Shown here: positions 40,752-49,012 of the stretch, in pieces
Layout: every line of letters starts with the position of its first letter
Numbering within the stretch: the stretch's first letter is position 1
From: an uncultured Paracoccaceae bacterium
GTDB lineage: Bacteria; Pseudomonadota; Alphaproteobacteria; Rhodobacterales; Rhodobacteraceae
Direction of reading: 5' to 3'
Length of the DNA: 64,000 bases
Assembly: GCA_947502145.1 (NCBI GenBank)
Contig: CANMYO010000004.1
Span: 62,001-126,000 of the forward strand
Program-made: the position numbers and the translations under genes
The notes under the pieces: model-generated
What the model was told of the DNA's origin: nothing
Databases searched by the model: none
What the model saw: the letters and a program-made list of their open reading frames with translations, nothing else

Positions 40752-41063
40752 TCAATCGAAAATATCCTCAACCGCGTCCCAGATTTTCGACCAAACTTTG
40801 GTCCGCAATCCTTTGCGTTTCTTATACTTTTTCCGATTTACCGTCTTTGCCTTACGGTTGATTTTGCCACTGCGCGAAGGGGCTGGGTGGGCGGGCGTCG
40901 CCGCAGGCGCGGTCACCGCCACAGCCGCGTTTGGTAACATTTTGAGCTTGCTCAATGGCGCACCACAGCCAGTGCAATTCAATTCATGACGAACGTTGCC
41001 CCGCAAAACCAACGCAGCGCGCAACCCGCAATAGCAACAGGTCCCAACCTTGGCGGCGCCCAT
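40752..41063 (-). CDS. Small zinc-ribbon protein
   Basis: A 103-aa protein with two CxxC pairs (CCYCGLRAALVL and CTGCGAPL), consistent with one zinc ribbon, then an Ala/Pro linker and a very basic tail (RKKYKKRKG). Likely nucleic-acid associated. It lies 11 bp from rlmB on the same strand. Confidence 0.8.
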   Translation of the reverse strand: MGAAKVGTCCYCGLRAALVLRGNVRHELNCTGCGAPLSKLKMLPNAAVAVTAPAATPAHPAPSRSGKINRKAKTVNRKKYKKRKGLRTKVWSKIWDAVEDIFD

Positions 41064-41074
41064 GTGAATTCTCC

Positions 41075-41863
41075 CTATGCCTTTGCAGCATATAGGGCGA
41101 CAGCAGCCGCATTCGAGACGTTAAGCGATCCAAAACCACCACTTGCGTCAATCCGGACCAGATGATCGCAAGTCTCAAGTGTTTTCTGACGCAAACCCGG
41201 GCCCTCCGCCCCCATGACCAGCGCAACAGCGCGATCTCGTTTGCCGTCCAGCGCTTGTTCAATGGTGTTCTTGGCCTCACCATCAAGCCCCAGCACCAGA
41301 TACCCCATCTGTTGCAAGGCGATGATGCTATCCGCCAGATTACGGACCCGCAGATAGGGTTGGCGTTCCAATGCGCCGCTGGCGGTTTTGGCCAAGGCAC
41401 CGGTTTCAGGCGCCGAATGTCGTTGCACAGCCACAACGGCGCGGGCGCCGAATACCTCTGCCGATCGCAGGATTGCACCAACATTGTGGGGATCCGTGAC
41501 CCGATCAAGCAGCACCATCCGCGGGGGCATCGGCCCCTCGCCCAATGCGACATCCTGCAAACTGCCCCAATCCAGAGGTTTCACTTCAAGGGCCGCGCCC
41601 TGATGCACAGATTGTGGATCAAGGGGGGCATCAAACTTCCGTGGATCAGAAATCACCGGCTCAATGCCTGCCTTTGCGACAGAGTCGGCCAGTTTGTCCA
41701 AGGCATTGCGAGTCACGACCAACTTCAATTTTGTCCTGGCGTTGTTTTCCAGCGCATCGCGGACGGCATGAAGGCCAAATAGCCAAACGGTTTCAGCCGC
41801 AGCAGCCCGTTTCGCCTGCTCTTTCGCTATGACCCACTTTGGTTTTTGCATTGTGTTCCCCAC
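41075..41863 (-). CDS. rlmB: 23S rRNA (guanosine-2'-O-)-methyltransferase RlmB-type
   Basis: SPOUT-class (TrmH family) RNA methyltransferase. The N-terminal substrate-binding domain with VWLFGLHAVRDALEN is followed by the knotted catalytic domain: LLDRVTDPHNVGAILRSAEVFGA, VMGAEGPGLRQKTLE and IDASGGFGSLNVSNAAAVALY. In RlmB the last motif is usually IPM-G-SLNVS; here it is IDASGGFGSLNVS. 262 aa. Confidence 0.92.
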   Translation of the reverse strand: MGNTMQKPKWVIAKEQAKRAAAAETVWLFGLHAVRDALENNARTKLKLVVTRNALDKLADSVAKAGIEPVISDPRKFDAPLDPQSVHQGAALEVKPLDWGSLQDVALGEGPMPPRMVLLDRVTDPHNVGAILRSAEVFGARAVVAVQRHSAPETGALAKTASGALERQPYLRVRNLADSIIALQQMGYLVLGLDGEAKNTIEQALDGKRDRAVALVMGAEGPGLRQKTLETCDHLVRIDASGGFGSLNVSNAAAVALYAAKA

Positions 41864-41973
41864 GCCCTAGACCCCGTCCGCGATACCCGACAAAGTCATC
41901 GGTGTGAAGGTGACATCGCAGGTGGTTTTTCGTCTTGACGCCCCAACATCGCGCAAGTATCCCACGCGCCAGT

Positions 41974-42057
41974 GGGCGACAGGCCGCAAGGTGTGGCAGG
42001 GGACTGTAACTCCCTCGCGGAGACGCACGCCTGGTTCGATTCCAGGGTCGCCCACCA
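41974..42057 (+). tRNA. tRNA-Tyr (anticodon GTA), island attachment site
   Basis: An 84-base class-II tRNA with encoded CCA. Acceptor GGGCGAC with GTCGCCC, anticodon stem GGGGA/TCCCT around CTGTAAC (anticodon GTA at 42006-42008), a long variable arm, and T-loop GTTCGATTC. Its last 20 bases recur at 61605-61624, so an element is integrated at this gene and the insertion leaves the tRNA intact. Confidence 0.97.
42038..42057 (+). repeat. attL (20-bp direct repeat in tRNA-Tyr)
   Basis: Starts with GATTCCAGGG and ends with the encoded CCA of tRNA-Tyr; identical to 61605-61624, with sequences diverging on both sides. Confidence 0.92.
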
Positions 42058-42097
42058 TCACTACCAAATCATTGAAAACCTTTGCTTTACTGGATAT

Positions 42098-42114
42098 ACC
42101 TCCTACTAGGAGGT
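42098..42114. promoter_or_regulatory. Perfect 17-bp palindrome beside attL
   Basis: ACCTCCTA-C-TAGGAGGT lies between attL and the integrase start. A likely operator or excisionase site. Confidence 0.5.
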
Positions 42115-42116
42115 CC

Positions 42117-42150
42117 GTTTCTGGACACATTTCGAAGGTTTCTGGACACA
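42117..42150 (+). repeat. Arm-type integrase site pair, left
   Basis: Two 13-bp copies of GTTTCTGGACACA (42117-42129 and 42138-42150), 21 bp apart or two helical turns. The same TGGACAC core with the same 21-bp spacing occurs at the right end (61493 and 61514), as expected for integrase arm sites. The second copy abuts the integrase start codon, so binding could also repress the gene. Confidence 0.65.
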
Positions 42151-43593
42151 ATGCCTGCACACACAGTCGATCATCTCAAAGTCAATGGTGGTCGTTTCTA
42201 CTATCGCAGGCGTGTTCCGATCCGACATCAGAAGGCCTTGGGGATCAAAAACTGGAACCGTCCCTGTGGAAAGGTATCATATCAACAGGCCGTTGTTCTC
42301 GTAACGGAGTGGGCTGCAAAGCATGATGCCATGATCGAAGCCTTGGATAACCCTGAGACCGCGATACAGGTCCGCCAAGAGACCGAGGCGGATATGATGG
42401 CACCTCTTGTGGCTGGCATGGTGAAAGCCCAGAGAGCAGGCTCCCTGCCCCCATCGTTTGATCCATTGGATGCAGCACGTGCAGGATACGAAGCGGCCTC
42501 CACCAACCCGAAATTTGATGATCAGGACCGACTTGTCCGTTTTCGTGCCATCCTTGAAGCTTCGTTCGGCTCACATGTTGCCCCTCCTAATGATCCCGAT
42601 GAACGTGATGAGTTCGATCTGGTGAAGCGGAAGCTGGAAAGGCGGATCACTGAATTAGGTGGCAACCCCAACACGATCACTGCGATGTCCGAGGCTTACT
42701 TCAAAAACAACCAAATAAAACCAGAAGTGCGGAACAAATATCGCCGTGTGATCAAGCGACTTATAGCACAGGTGGGTGACATTCCACTCGATCACTTGAA
42801 CGAAGATCGCCTCCGTGAGTTCCGAGATGCCCAACGCGACACGAACAAAGCCAGTGCGATCCAATCACTGTTCACGCCCATCAGAGGCATGTTCAAATAC
42901 GCAGTTGGCGAAGGGAAGATATCCTATAACCCTATGCCATCAGTGGTGCTGAAACCTGAGAAACGTTCTACTCAGATGATAAAAACGAAACCGTTTTCAC
43001 CTTCGGAAGTGCGGCGCATCTTTGCGGCAATGGACGAAGTGTGGGGATCACCGTTACGTGGAATGGCTGATGAGCGCCGAGTGGCGATCCATATGGTTTG
43101 TCGAGTGCTAGCATTCACAGCTTTGAGGCCTAAAGAGGTCCTTCATCTGCGTCCTGAGAATGTAAGCGATAAAAGCCTAGTTGTGATCGGCTCTAAGACT
43201 GACGGGTCGGATCGATCAATACCATTACATCCCGAAATATCCGACTTTCCAGCGTTTTTCCACGCTGGTGGTTTCAATACATTCTTATCACAGAAAAAGG
43301 ATCGGGCGCAGACGGTGCGGGCGAACTTCATCAAACTTATCAGAGTGAAGATGGACCCCCCGATCATCCATGAAAAGAAGGTGCTTTACTCATGGAGGAC
43401 AACATTCAGCAATGCCATGAGGCGGGCTGGTGCAGATAACGACATGCGTCGTTCGATTTTGGGCCACAAGATTGCGGGTTCACTGGCACATTACGATGAT
43501 GGCCCAGAGTTCTTCAAGAAACGGAAGTGGATCAAGTTGTCCGATCCTAGAATTGATTACCCTGATCCTGGGGAAGACGATGATCTGGACTGA
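42151..43593 (+). CDS. Tyrosine recombinase/integrase
   Basis: About 480 aa; catalyses site-specific integration and excision of the element. The N-terminal arm-binding part (VNGGRFYYRRRVP) and SAM-like core-binding region (about 190-280) precede the catalytic domain: arginine I in ALRPKEVLHL, a YSWRTTFSNAMRRAG box in place of the usual HxxR, the LGHK motif, and the nucleophile tyrosine in LAHYDDG. ATG 42151 directly follows the arm repeat; longer in-frame starts reach back over the palindrome and are unlikely. It faces into the island from attL. Confidence 0.92.
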   Translation: MPAHTVDHLKVNGGRFYYRRRVPIRHQKALGIKNWNRPCGKVSYQQAVVLVTEWAAKHDAMIEALDNPETAIQVRQETEADMMAPLVAGMVKAQRAGSLPPSFDPLDAARAGYEAASTNPKFDDQDRLVRFRAILEASFGSHVAPPNDPDERDEFDLVKRKLERRITELGGNPNTITAMSEAYFKNNQIKPEVRNKYRRVIKRLIAQVGDIPLDHLNEDRLREFRDAQRDTNKASAIQSLFTPIRGMFKYAVGEGKISYNPMPSVVLKPEKRSTQMIKTKPFSPSEVRRIFAAMDEVWGSPLRGMADERRVAIHMVCRVLAFTALRPKEVLHLRPENVSDKSLVVIGSKTDGSDRSIPLHPEISDFPAFFHAGGFNTFLSQKKDRAQTVRANFIKLIRVKMDPPIIHEKKVLYSWRTTFSNAMRRAGADNDMRRSILGHKIAGSLAHYDDGPEFFKKRKWIKLSDPRIDYPDPGEDDDLD

Positions 43594-43669
43594 CTTTGAA
43601 CTACAACGCAGGCATGTTCGACTGCATCGGATAAATGAAGGTGGTTGTGCTTAGTAGTGACATTTAAGG

Positions 43670-44842
43670 CTATTTCAGGGACGCCGATGCAGGATCGTAT
43701 GCCACGCCTTTAATGGTTCCATCCCTGATCCGCTCCACGGCCTCATCGATGGCAAACAGAGGCACCAAGAACCATTCACGTGGTGTGACGGGATGACCGA
43801 AGCGGTCCTTGATCTCGATGTCCAGCCGTGCCGCCTCAAAGATGCGGTGCAACAGGTTCTCCAGCTTCACACGGTTGATGTTGTAAAGTTCATAGGTCGT
43901 GACGATCTCAACATCAGCCATCAGGAATGTCGGGTCGAGCTTGGCGTTTCCGATGCGCTTCTGGACGCTGCCACCCGTCACGCCGATCTTATGCAGCAGA
44001 TCACGGTTCTCGGCGACCACAGGCAGGTCAGACTTGCTACGAAGGACGTAGATGATCCCACTGGCCTCATCGCCATCCACGGTCGCGTCAGAGAACAACG
44101 GGCCTGCATTCGGGTCAGTGATACGGCGACTTGCGTCATCCTTGTGGAGTGCGCGTTGCAACGACCGCATCAACAGATTGCTTTGAGTGCCGTTGTCAAA
44201 GATGACGCGCAGCCGTGCGTCGGTACGGCTTTGGGCATTCAGATAGACTTCGCCCATCTCAGCAACGTATGCCTTCTGGCCACTCACGATGAACATGCTC
44301 CCAACCTGAATTTCGGCTTTCAACTCAAAGGGGCGCGTTGCCCGAACACCAGCATCCAACTCGGCTTGCACCTGTTTGAACATCGGTTTGAATTTGTCGA
44401 ATTCAGCACAGGCTTCTCGGTTGGCGACTTCTTCTGCGGCCCTCTTCTCAGCAACGGGACGCACGTGGCGCAGGTCCGTGATATCAGGTGCCGCATCTTC
44501 AAGGTCTTCCAGATCAGAGGCCAGTGCGTCCAGATCGATGTCATCGTCATCATCGGCCTCAGCAGGTGCCGCACCGCGCAGGAGACCCTGACGGTCGATC
44601 TCTTCAAGAAGCGCACGGTATTCAACATTTGCAGCTAACCGTTCCAGACGCACCGCGTATAGACGCTCAAATATATCATAGTCCGCCCCGTGACGTGGGG
44701 GATGCCCAGCCGTATCAACGAAGCGTTGGATGTCCTCAAACCCCGCAATAATCCGTTCTTCAACAGCAGACCGTGCAACGGGCTTCTTCTCGATATCAAA
44801 CTCGGCCAGATCATCGGCCAGTGCATCTAGGTCATCACTCAT
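43670..44842 (-). CDS. GIY-YIG (T5orf172-type) nuclease-like protein
   Basis: A 390-aa protein. The N-terminal half is acidic with low-complexity Asp stretches and a segment VEERIIAGFEDIQRFVDTAGHPPRHGADYDIFERLYAVRLERL of helicase-associated type. The C-terminal domain (about 262-365) has the T5orf172/GIY-YIG layout: GIIYVLRS, HKIGVTGGSVQKRIGNAK, the ELYNINRVKLENLLHRIF helix with a glutamate, and REWFLVPL. ATG 44842 has an AAGGAGG site and overlaps the helicase stop by 8 bp, so the two are co-translated. As the likely cleavage subunit of the system it would cut DNA engaged by the helicase. Confidence 0.82.
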   Translation of the reverse strand: MSDDLDALADDLAEFDIEKKPVARSAVEERIIAGFEDIQRFVDTAGHPPRHGADYDIFERLYAVRLERLAANVEYRALLEEIDRQGLLRGAAPAEADDDDDIDLDALASDLEDLEDAAPDITDLRHVRPVAEKRAAEEVANREACAEFDKFKPMFKQVQAELDAGVRATRPFELKAEIQVGSMFIVSGQKAYVAEMGEVYLNAQSRTDARLRVIFDNGTQSNLLMRSLQRALHKDDASRRITDPNAGPLFSDATVDGDEASGIIYVLRSKSDLPVVAENRDLLHKIGVTGGSVQKRIGNAKLDPTFLMADVEIVTTYELYNINRVKLENLLHRIFEAARLDIEIKDRFGHPVTPREWFLVPLFAIDEAVERIRDGTIKGVAYDPASASLK

Positions 44843-46886
44843 ATTTGCCCTCCTTGCGGAAACGCATGAATGCCGTAGCACCTTCGGCCATAAGGCGTTC
44901 ATAGGGGTCCGTTGCGGTCAGGGATGGTGAGCGGCCCATATCCTTCTTGAACTTGCTGGCACGTTTGGCCCACGTAACAGCTTCATCAGGTGTGACTGGG
45001 TTTCGTTTGGCCGCGATGACAGAAGCAACCTGTTTCAAGCTGTCCTCGTCCATTGACTTGGCAAGGATTGAATAGGCTTCGCCGAACGGATTGATCGCAT
45101 CGATCAGATCGATGTCCAGATCACGCACACTGAGAGCAAACTTGCGCACACCGTCGATCAGCGCGGTGTTGGCAGATGGTTCGTTGTCGTCACCATCGTT
45201 GCCAAGGACCGCTGCTTTGGCCCCCTGCGTGATGTTCAGTGCGGCTACAGCGCGTTGTCTGACAGCTTCGACATCCGTCTCTTCTAGATCAGGATATCGG
45301 TCTTTGATGATCTTCCCCATCCGCACGACCGTGATTTCTTCAGGGACAAGTTCTTCGTCGAACAGGCCGCGTTCCTTGACCTGCTTGTCCTGCACGAAGG
45401 CCGTGATCACCTCGTTGATGTCCTCCTGACAAATGCGTTCAGCTTCTTTCGACTTGGGTTGGACCAGCCCCTTGATCTCGATCTGGAACTGCCCGCTGTC
45501 TTCGTTGAAGCCGACGTTGCTTTTCTCAGGGTCGTAACCACCCTCACCGTAATCGAAGCCTTCTGTCGGCGTGGTGGATGTCAATTTCGGCGCGAAGTTG
45601 AACCGTGGCACCAACACTTGTTCCATCAATAGGCTGGCTGCGATGGCCTTCAGGGTATCGTTGATCGCTTCCGTGACAGCACCTTCAGAGGCATCTGGTT
45701 CTGCTATCAGGTTGGTAAAGCGGGAATGGGTCTTGCCCTTGGCGTCTCTCGTTGCCCGTCCGATGATCTGCACGATCTCTGTCAGGCTGGCACGGTAGCC
45801 AACCGTCAGCGCGTGCTGACACCAAATCCAATCGAAACCTTCTTTGGCCATGCCGAGTGCGATGATGATATCGACATGATCGCGGTTGTTCTTCTGCTTA
45901 GGGTCTTTCAACGCCGCCGACACACGATCCCTTTTCACAGGGTCATCTTCGACCAGATCGGCGATCTTTACGATCTGACCAGCGGGAGTCTTCACCAGAT
46001 GAAAGCCCGTAACAGGGTCGGTTGATTGCCACTCTCCCAAGGCATCGACGATGTGATCGACCTCTTTGTGCTTGTCGCCCGTGCTTTCGCGGGCGTTCAC
46101 ATTGGGGATGTGCAGGATCGTCTTCTCGGTCGGGTTCAGAACGCTGAGGATTTCGTCGGCGTATGACCCCGTGTAAAAGAAATACCCGATGTCCAACGTC
46201 TTGAGATGCTCGTAGCCGTTCAACTGCTCGTAATAGGTATAGGTAACCGTATCGAACTTCGCCTCGTCCTCAGGGGCCATCACAGCCTCTGCATCGCCAC
46301 GGAAGTAGCTGCCAGTCATCGCAACGACATGCACTTTGTCACGGGCGATCAACTGGCCCAGATGCGCACCCAGCTTGTTATCAGGGTTGGCGCTGACGTG
46401 GTGGAACTCATCGATGGCGATCAGACGGTCATCGAAAACCTCAATGCCAAACTTGTCCACTGCGAAGCGGAACGTGGCGTGGGTGCAGACCAGAACACGG
46501 TCGTCACTGGCAAGGAAGCGACCAACCGCACCAACCTTGCCATCATCGCCACCTGGCACGTTGCAAAGGTTCCATTGCGGCGGCACGGTCCAGTCGTATT
46601 CGAACCCGAACTTGGACAACGGTTCATCATTGAAGCTGGACCCGATGGACTTTTCTGGCACCACAACGATGGCCTGCTTGAGGCCCTGATTGTGCAGCTT
46701 GTCCAACGCAATGAACATCAACGCCCGTGACTTGCCCGACGCAGGGGGCGACTTGATCAGCAGGTATTGTTCACCACGCCGCTCAAACGCCCGCTCCTGC
46801 ATCACCCGCATTCCATACTCGTTGGACTTGGTGGAGGTCCCGTTCTGGGCGTAGCTGACGGAAACGGAGGGGACTTGTTTTACCAT
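44835..46886 (-). CDS. SF2 DEAD/DEAH-type helicase of the defence operon
   Basis: A 683-aa helicase. Walker A SPPASGKSRAL (residues 46-56), the motif II DEFHH (159-163), motif III TGSY (191-194), KEGFDWIW (about 349) and motif VI QIIGRATR (373-380) show a complete SF2 core like that of type III or type I restriction translocases. The C-terminal 300 residues are unassigned. It is followed at once by the GIY-YIG gene (8-bp overlap) and preceded by a 3-bp gap, so it is in the middle of a tight operon. Probably an ATP-driven DNA translocase. Confidence 0.88.
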   Translation of the reverse strand: MVKQVPSVSVSYAQNGTSTKSNEYGMRVMQERAFERRGEQYLLIKSPPASGKSRALMFIALDKLHNQGLKQAIVVVPEKSIGSSFNDEPLSKFGFEYDWTVPPQWNLCNVPGGDDGKVGAVGRFLASDDRVLVCTHATFRFAVDKFGIEVFDDRLIAIDEFHHVSANPDNKLGAHLGQLIARDKVHVVAMTGSYFRGDAEAVMAPEDEAKFDTVTYTYYEQLNGYEHLKTLDIGYFFYTGSYADEILSVLNPTEKTILHIPNVNARESTGDKHKEVDHIVDALGEWQSTDPVTGFHLVKTPAGQIVKIADLVEDDPVKRDRVSAALKDPKQKNNRDHVDIIIALGMAKEGFDWIWCQHALTVGYRASLTEIVQIIGRATRDAKGKTHSRFTNLIAEPDASEGAVTEAINDTLKAIAASLLMEQVLVPRFNFAPKLTSTTPTEGFDYGEGGYDPEKSNVGFNEDSGQFQIEIKGLVQPKSKEAERICQEDINEVITAFVQDKQVKERGLFDEELVPEEITVVRMGKIIKDRYPDLEETDVEAVRQRAVAALNITQGAKAAVLGNDGDDNEPSANTALIDGVRKFALSVRDLDIDLIDAINPFGEAYSILAKSMDEDSLKQVASVIAAKRNPVTPDEAVTWAKRASKFKKDMGRSPSLTATDPYERLMAEGATAFMRFRKEGKYE

Positions 46887-46889
46887 TGA

Positions 46890-48080
46890 TTACAATTCGC
46901 TTTCTTCAAATGTCTTGGCAGCTTGACGCCCCATTTCCCACGCAGCCACTATGGATGCATCATCAGCAAGGTAAAACTCCCCGCCCAACCATTCACCATT
47001 GACTGCTAGGAACCGTTTCATTGCCATCTCGCCTGCTTCAGCGGCTGCAAACTGCACATATGGTTCATGCCCATCTTGGCGTGTGGTATTAACAACCGAC
47101 CAACGGAATGCCCCCATCGGAATGGACTTCTGCAACGACTGACGACGTGTGTCAGGGCTGACGGACAATCCAATCTTATAGATGTGCGCCCCATCTACCA
47201 AACGGCCTAGGAATGCGTTGGTATCTCCATCCAGACGCAAGACATAAAGCTGACGTGGCAATGCCTTCGCCCGATCAGATACCTCATATCCACCCGAATT
47301 ATCAGGCCCAGATGGAACAAAACCTGCTCCGTTGTGCGCGGGCGAAACGTCAGAGGTTGAGGCGGAATGTGGCGTGTAAACATCGACCTCATGCCACGGG
47401 GTATCCCTGAGACGGTTGATGAGTGCGGGATCGGTAACAATCTCAGCCATAGCAGACACTGATCGTGCGCGATCAAGAAGGCTGGGGTCCAGTTCAGGCA
47501 CCGTCAGGCGATGTTCAGGCAGAAAGCTGAAGGCACGAATAGCACGTAACGAATGCTGCCACTTATCTGGGTCACGCTGGTGATGGATCGGGTGGGTAAA
47601 ATCGTTCCGATCACCACGCTCATGGCTTACCAGATAGAACCCTGCGATCATGCCCTTCAGGTCTGGATCGATGTAGGTCTTGTTACTGGTCACATAACAG
47701 ACACAGATAAACGGGTCAGTGAGTTCGGTCAGCAGGTTCTCACGGCGCGTTCTACCACGCTCACCTGACCAACCGATGGTCCCCCAAGTCTCAGGTGTCC
47801 ATCCCCAGAAAGATGTGAACAGAACAGAATGATCGTCGGTCCAGACGGGGGCAGCACTGTGACTGGCTTGTTCTAAGGCTGAGAAGTGCGCTTCGAATCC
47901 TGCAACGGACCCATAGGTATCTTTGATGCGTGACGAGGCTTGGTGCATGTATTGCTGCCCATCCTCCAACACCCACCCATGCTTTTCGAACATCTGGCTG
48001 TAGCTACCGCCAAAGTGTCTCTTGGCCACGTTTGATATGGCCGTAGCATCACCGCCTTGACGATACGCACCGCCGCTCAT
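46890..48080 (-). CDS. Two-domain protein with C-terminal GIY-YIG-like domain
   Basis: A 396-aa protein not assigned to a known family. Residues 276-380 have a GIY-YIG/T5orf172-like pattern: RQLYVLRL, HIYKIGLSVSPDTRRQSLQ, the acidic helix AEAGEMAMKRFL and GGEFYLAD. Residues 85-200 (FTSFWGWTPETWGTIGW ... FICVCYVTS ... LKGMIAGFYLVSHERG) loosely resemble EVE/PUA-type readers of modified bases; this is inference only. The start ATG overlaps the stop of a 52-codon upstream ORF (ATGA). With the gene at 43670-44842 it makes a second GIY-YIG-like protein in the operon. Confidence 0.72.
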   Translation of the reverse strand: MSGGAYRQGGDATAISNVAKRHFGGSYSQMFEKHGWVLEDGQQYMHQASSRIKDTYGSVAGFEAHFSALEQASHSAAPVWTDDHSVLFTSFWGWTPETWGTIGWSGERGRTRRENLLTELTDPFICVCYVTSNKTYIDPDLKGMIAGFYLVSHERGDRNDFTHPIHHQRDPDKWQHSLRAIRAFSFLPEHRLTVPELDPSLLDRARSVSAMAEIVTDPALINRLRDTPWHEVDVYTPHSASTSDVSPAHNGAGFVPSGPDNSGGYEVSDRAKALPRQLYVLRLDGDTNAFLGRLVDGAHIYKIGLSVSPDTRRQSLQKSIPMGAFRWSVVNTTRQDGHEPYVQFAAAEAGEMAMKRFLAVNGEWLGGEFYLADDASIVAAWEMGRQAAKTFEESEL

Positions 48081-48235
48081 GATTGAGCCTGAATTGTAGA
48101 TTTGATCAGCAAGTATTGTTTACCACAATACTCACATGCGCGTTCCTGCATGGCCCTCACATCCAACTCCTTGGACATAGCAAAAGACCCGTTCTGGGCG
48201 TAGTTGACGGAGACCGAGGGGATCAATTTGGTCAT
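48077..48235 (-). CDS. 52-aa ORF, truncated paralog of the helicase N-terminus
   Basis: Starts MTKLIPSVSVNYAQNG with an AAGGA site seven bases upstream. Twenty-nine of its first 46 residues match the start of the 683-aa helicase, ending at the shared QYLLIKS just before the Walker A loop, after which it runs into unrelated residues (TIQAQS) and stops. Its TGA overlaps the ATG of the next gene. Either a remnant of a duplicated helicase gene or a kept leader peptide that couples translation of the GIY-YIG-like gene. A CxxC (CEYCG) is unique to this copy. Confidence 0.6.
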   Translation of the reverse strand: MTKLIPSVSVNYAQNGSFAMSKELDVRAMQERACEYCGKQYLLIKSTIQAQS

Positions 48236-48253
48236 GGCAAGTCCTTAAAATCG

Positions 48254-49012
48254 TTACTTGGCAGCATCAGTTAACCACTTCGGGAATTGCTTGAATGCAG
48301 ATGTTCTAATGTAAGTCGGGATTTCTTTCCAAAATTCGGCGATTGCGCCCGTGAACCGATCAAAGTCTTCATCGGTCACCCGAACATAACTATGATCGAA
48401 AAACTCTAACGGGAAGGACTTGTAAAACCCGCTGTCATCGTCAGGCATGATGAACTGTGGCGCGGATTTTCGAAGCTCGTCCAATGATCTGCCTTCGCCG
48501 TGCTTGTAAACATTGACCACCAATTGGTAGTCCCGAAGGTCCTTATAGATGCCAGACACCCGCACATCGACACCGCCTTCCTTCAGCAGGGTATACAACT
48601 CTTCAACCGTCGCAGCCCAAACACGCCGCTTGAGCGGTTCGGATTTGAAAAGTGTGAACAGATCACGCGCGATCCAGTCCTTCAATGATTTCTCAAACGA
48701 ATGGAACAGCGCTGCCAACATGCTGAACCGTGTGTGATCCCGCATTTCACTGAGCAGCCTGTAACGCTCATAGCCTTGGTTGTCGGCAACTTCTGAAAAC
48801 TCCAGTAAGTCATGCTTCTCAGGGTCGTAGTATCCCTCGATGCCTTCCCAAGTTTCTTCCGATACCTTTTGTGCCTCAGATTGAATGCTGAGATCATTGA
48901 ACTGATCAAGCAAACGGGTCTTCGCCTGATCGACGAAGAACTGGTGATCCGAGATCAGGGACTCGCGCAAGCCCATATACATATACAAAACCGTCGGGGA
49001 TTCGTTGGTCAT
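48254..49012 (-). CDS. HEPN-like helical protein of the defence operon
   Basis: A 252-aa, probably all-alpha protein. Residues 95-125 (RFSMLAALFHSFEKSLKDWIARDLF) and 157-177 (KDLRDYQLVVNVYKHGEGRSL) resemble the two helical segments of HEPN proteins. The second contains N-x-x-K-H-G but not a strict R-x4-6-H, so RNase activity is uncertain. The start overlaps the methyltransferase stop by 4 bp. In such operons a protein of this type could be a toxin-like effector or a structural subunit; neither is proved by sequence. Confidence 0.7.
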   Translation of the reverse strand: MTNESPTVLYMYMGLRESLISDHQFFVDQAKTRLLDQFNDLSIQSEAQKVSEETWEGIEGYYDPEKHDLLEFSEVADNQGYERYRLLSEMRDHTRFSMLAALFHSFEKSLKDWIARDLFTLFKSEPLKRRVWAATVEELYTLLKEGGVDVRVSGIYKDLRDYQLVVNVYKHGEGRSLDELRKSAPQFIMPDDDSGFYKSFPLEFFDHSYVRVTDEDFDRFTGAIAEFWKEIPTYIRTSAFKQFPKWLTDAAK

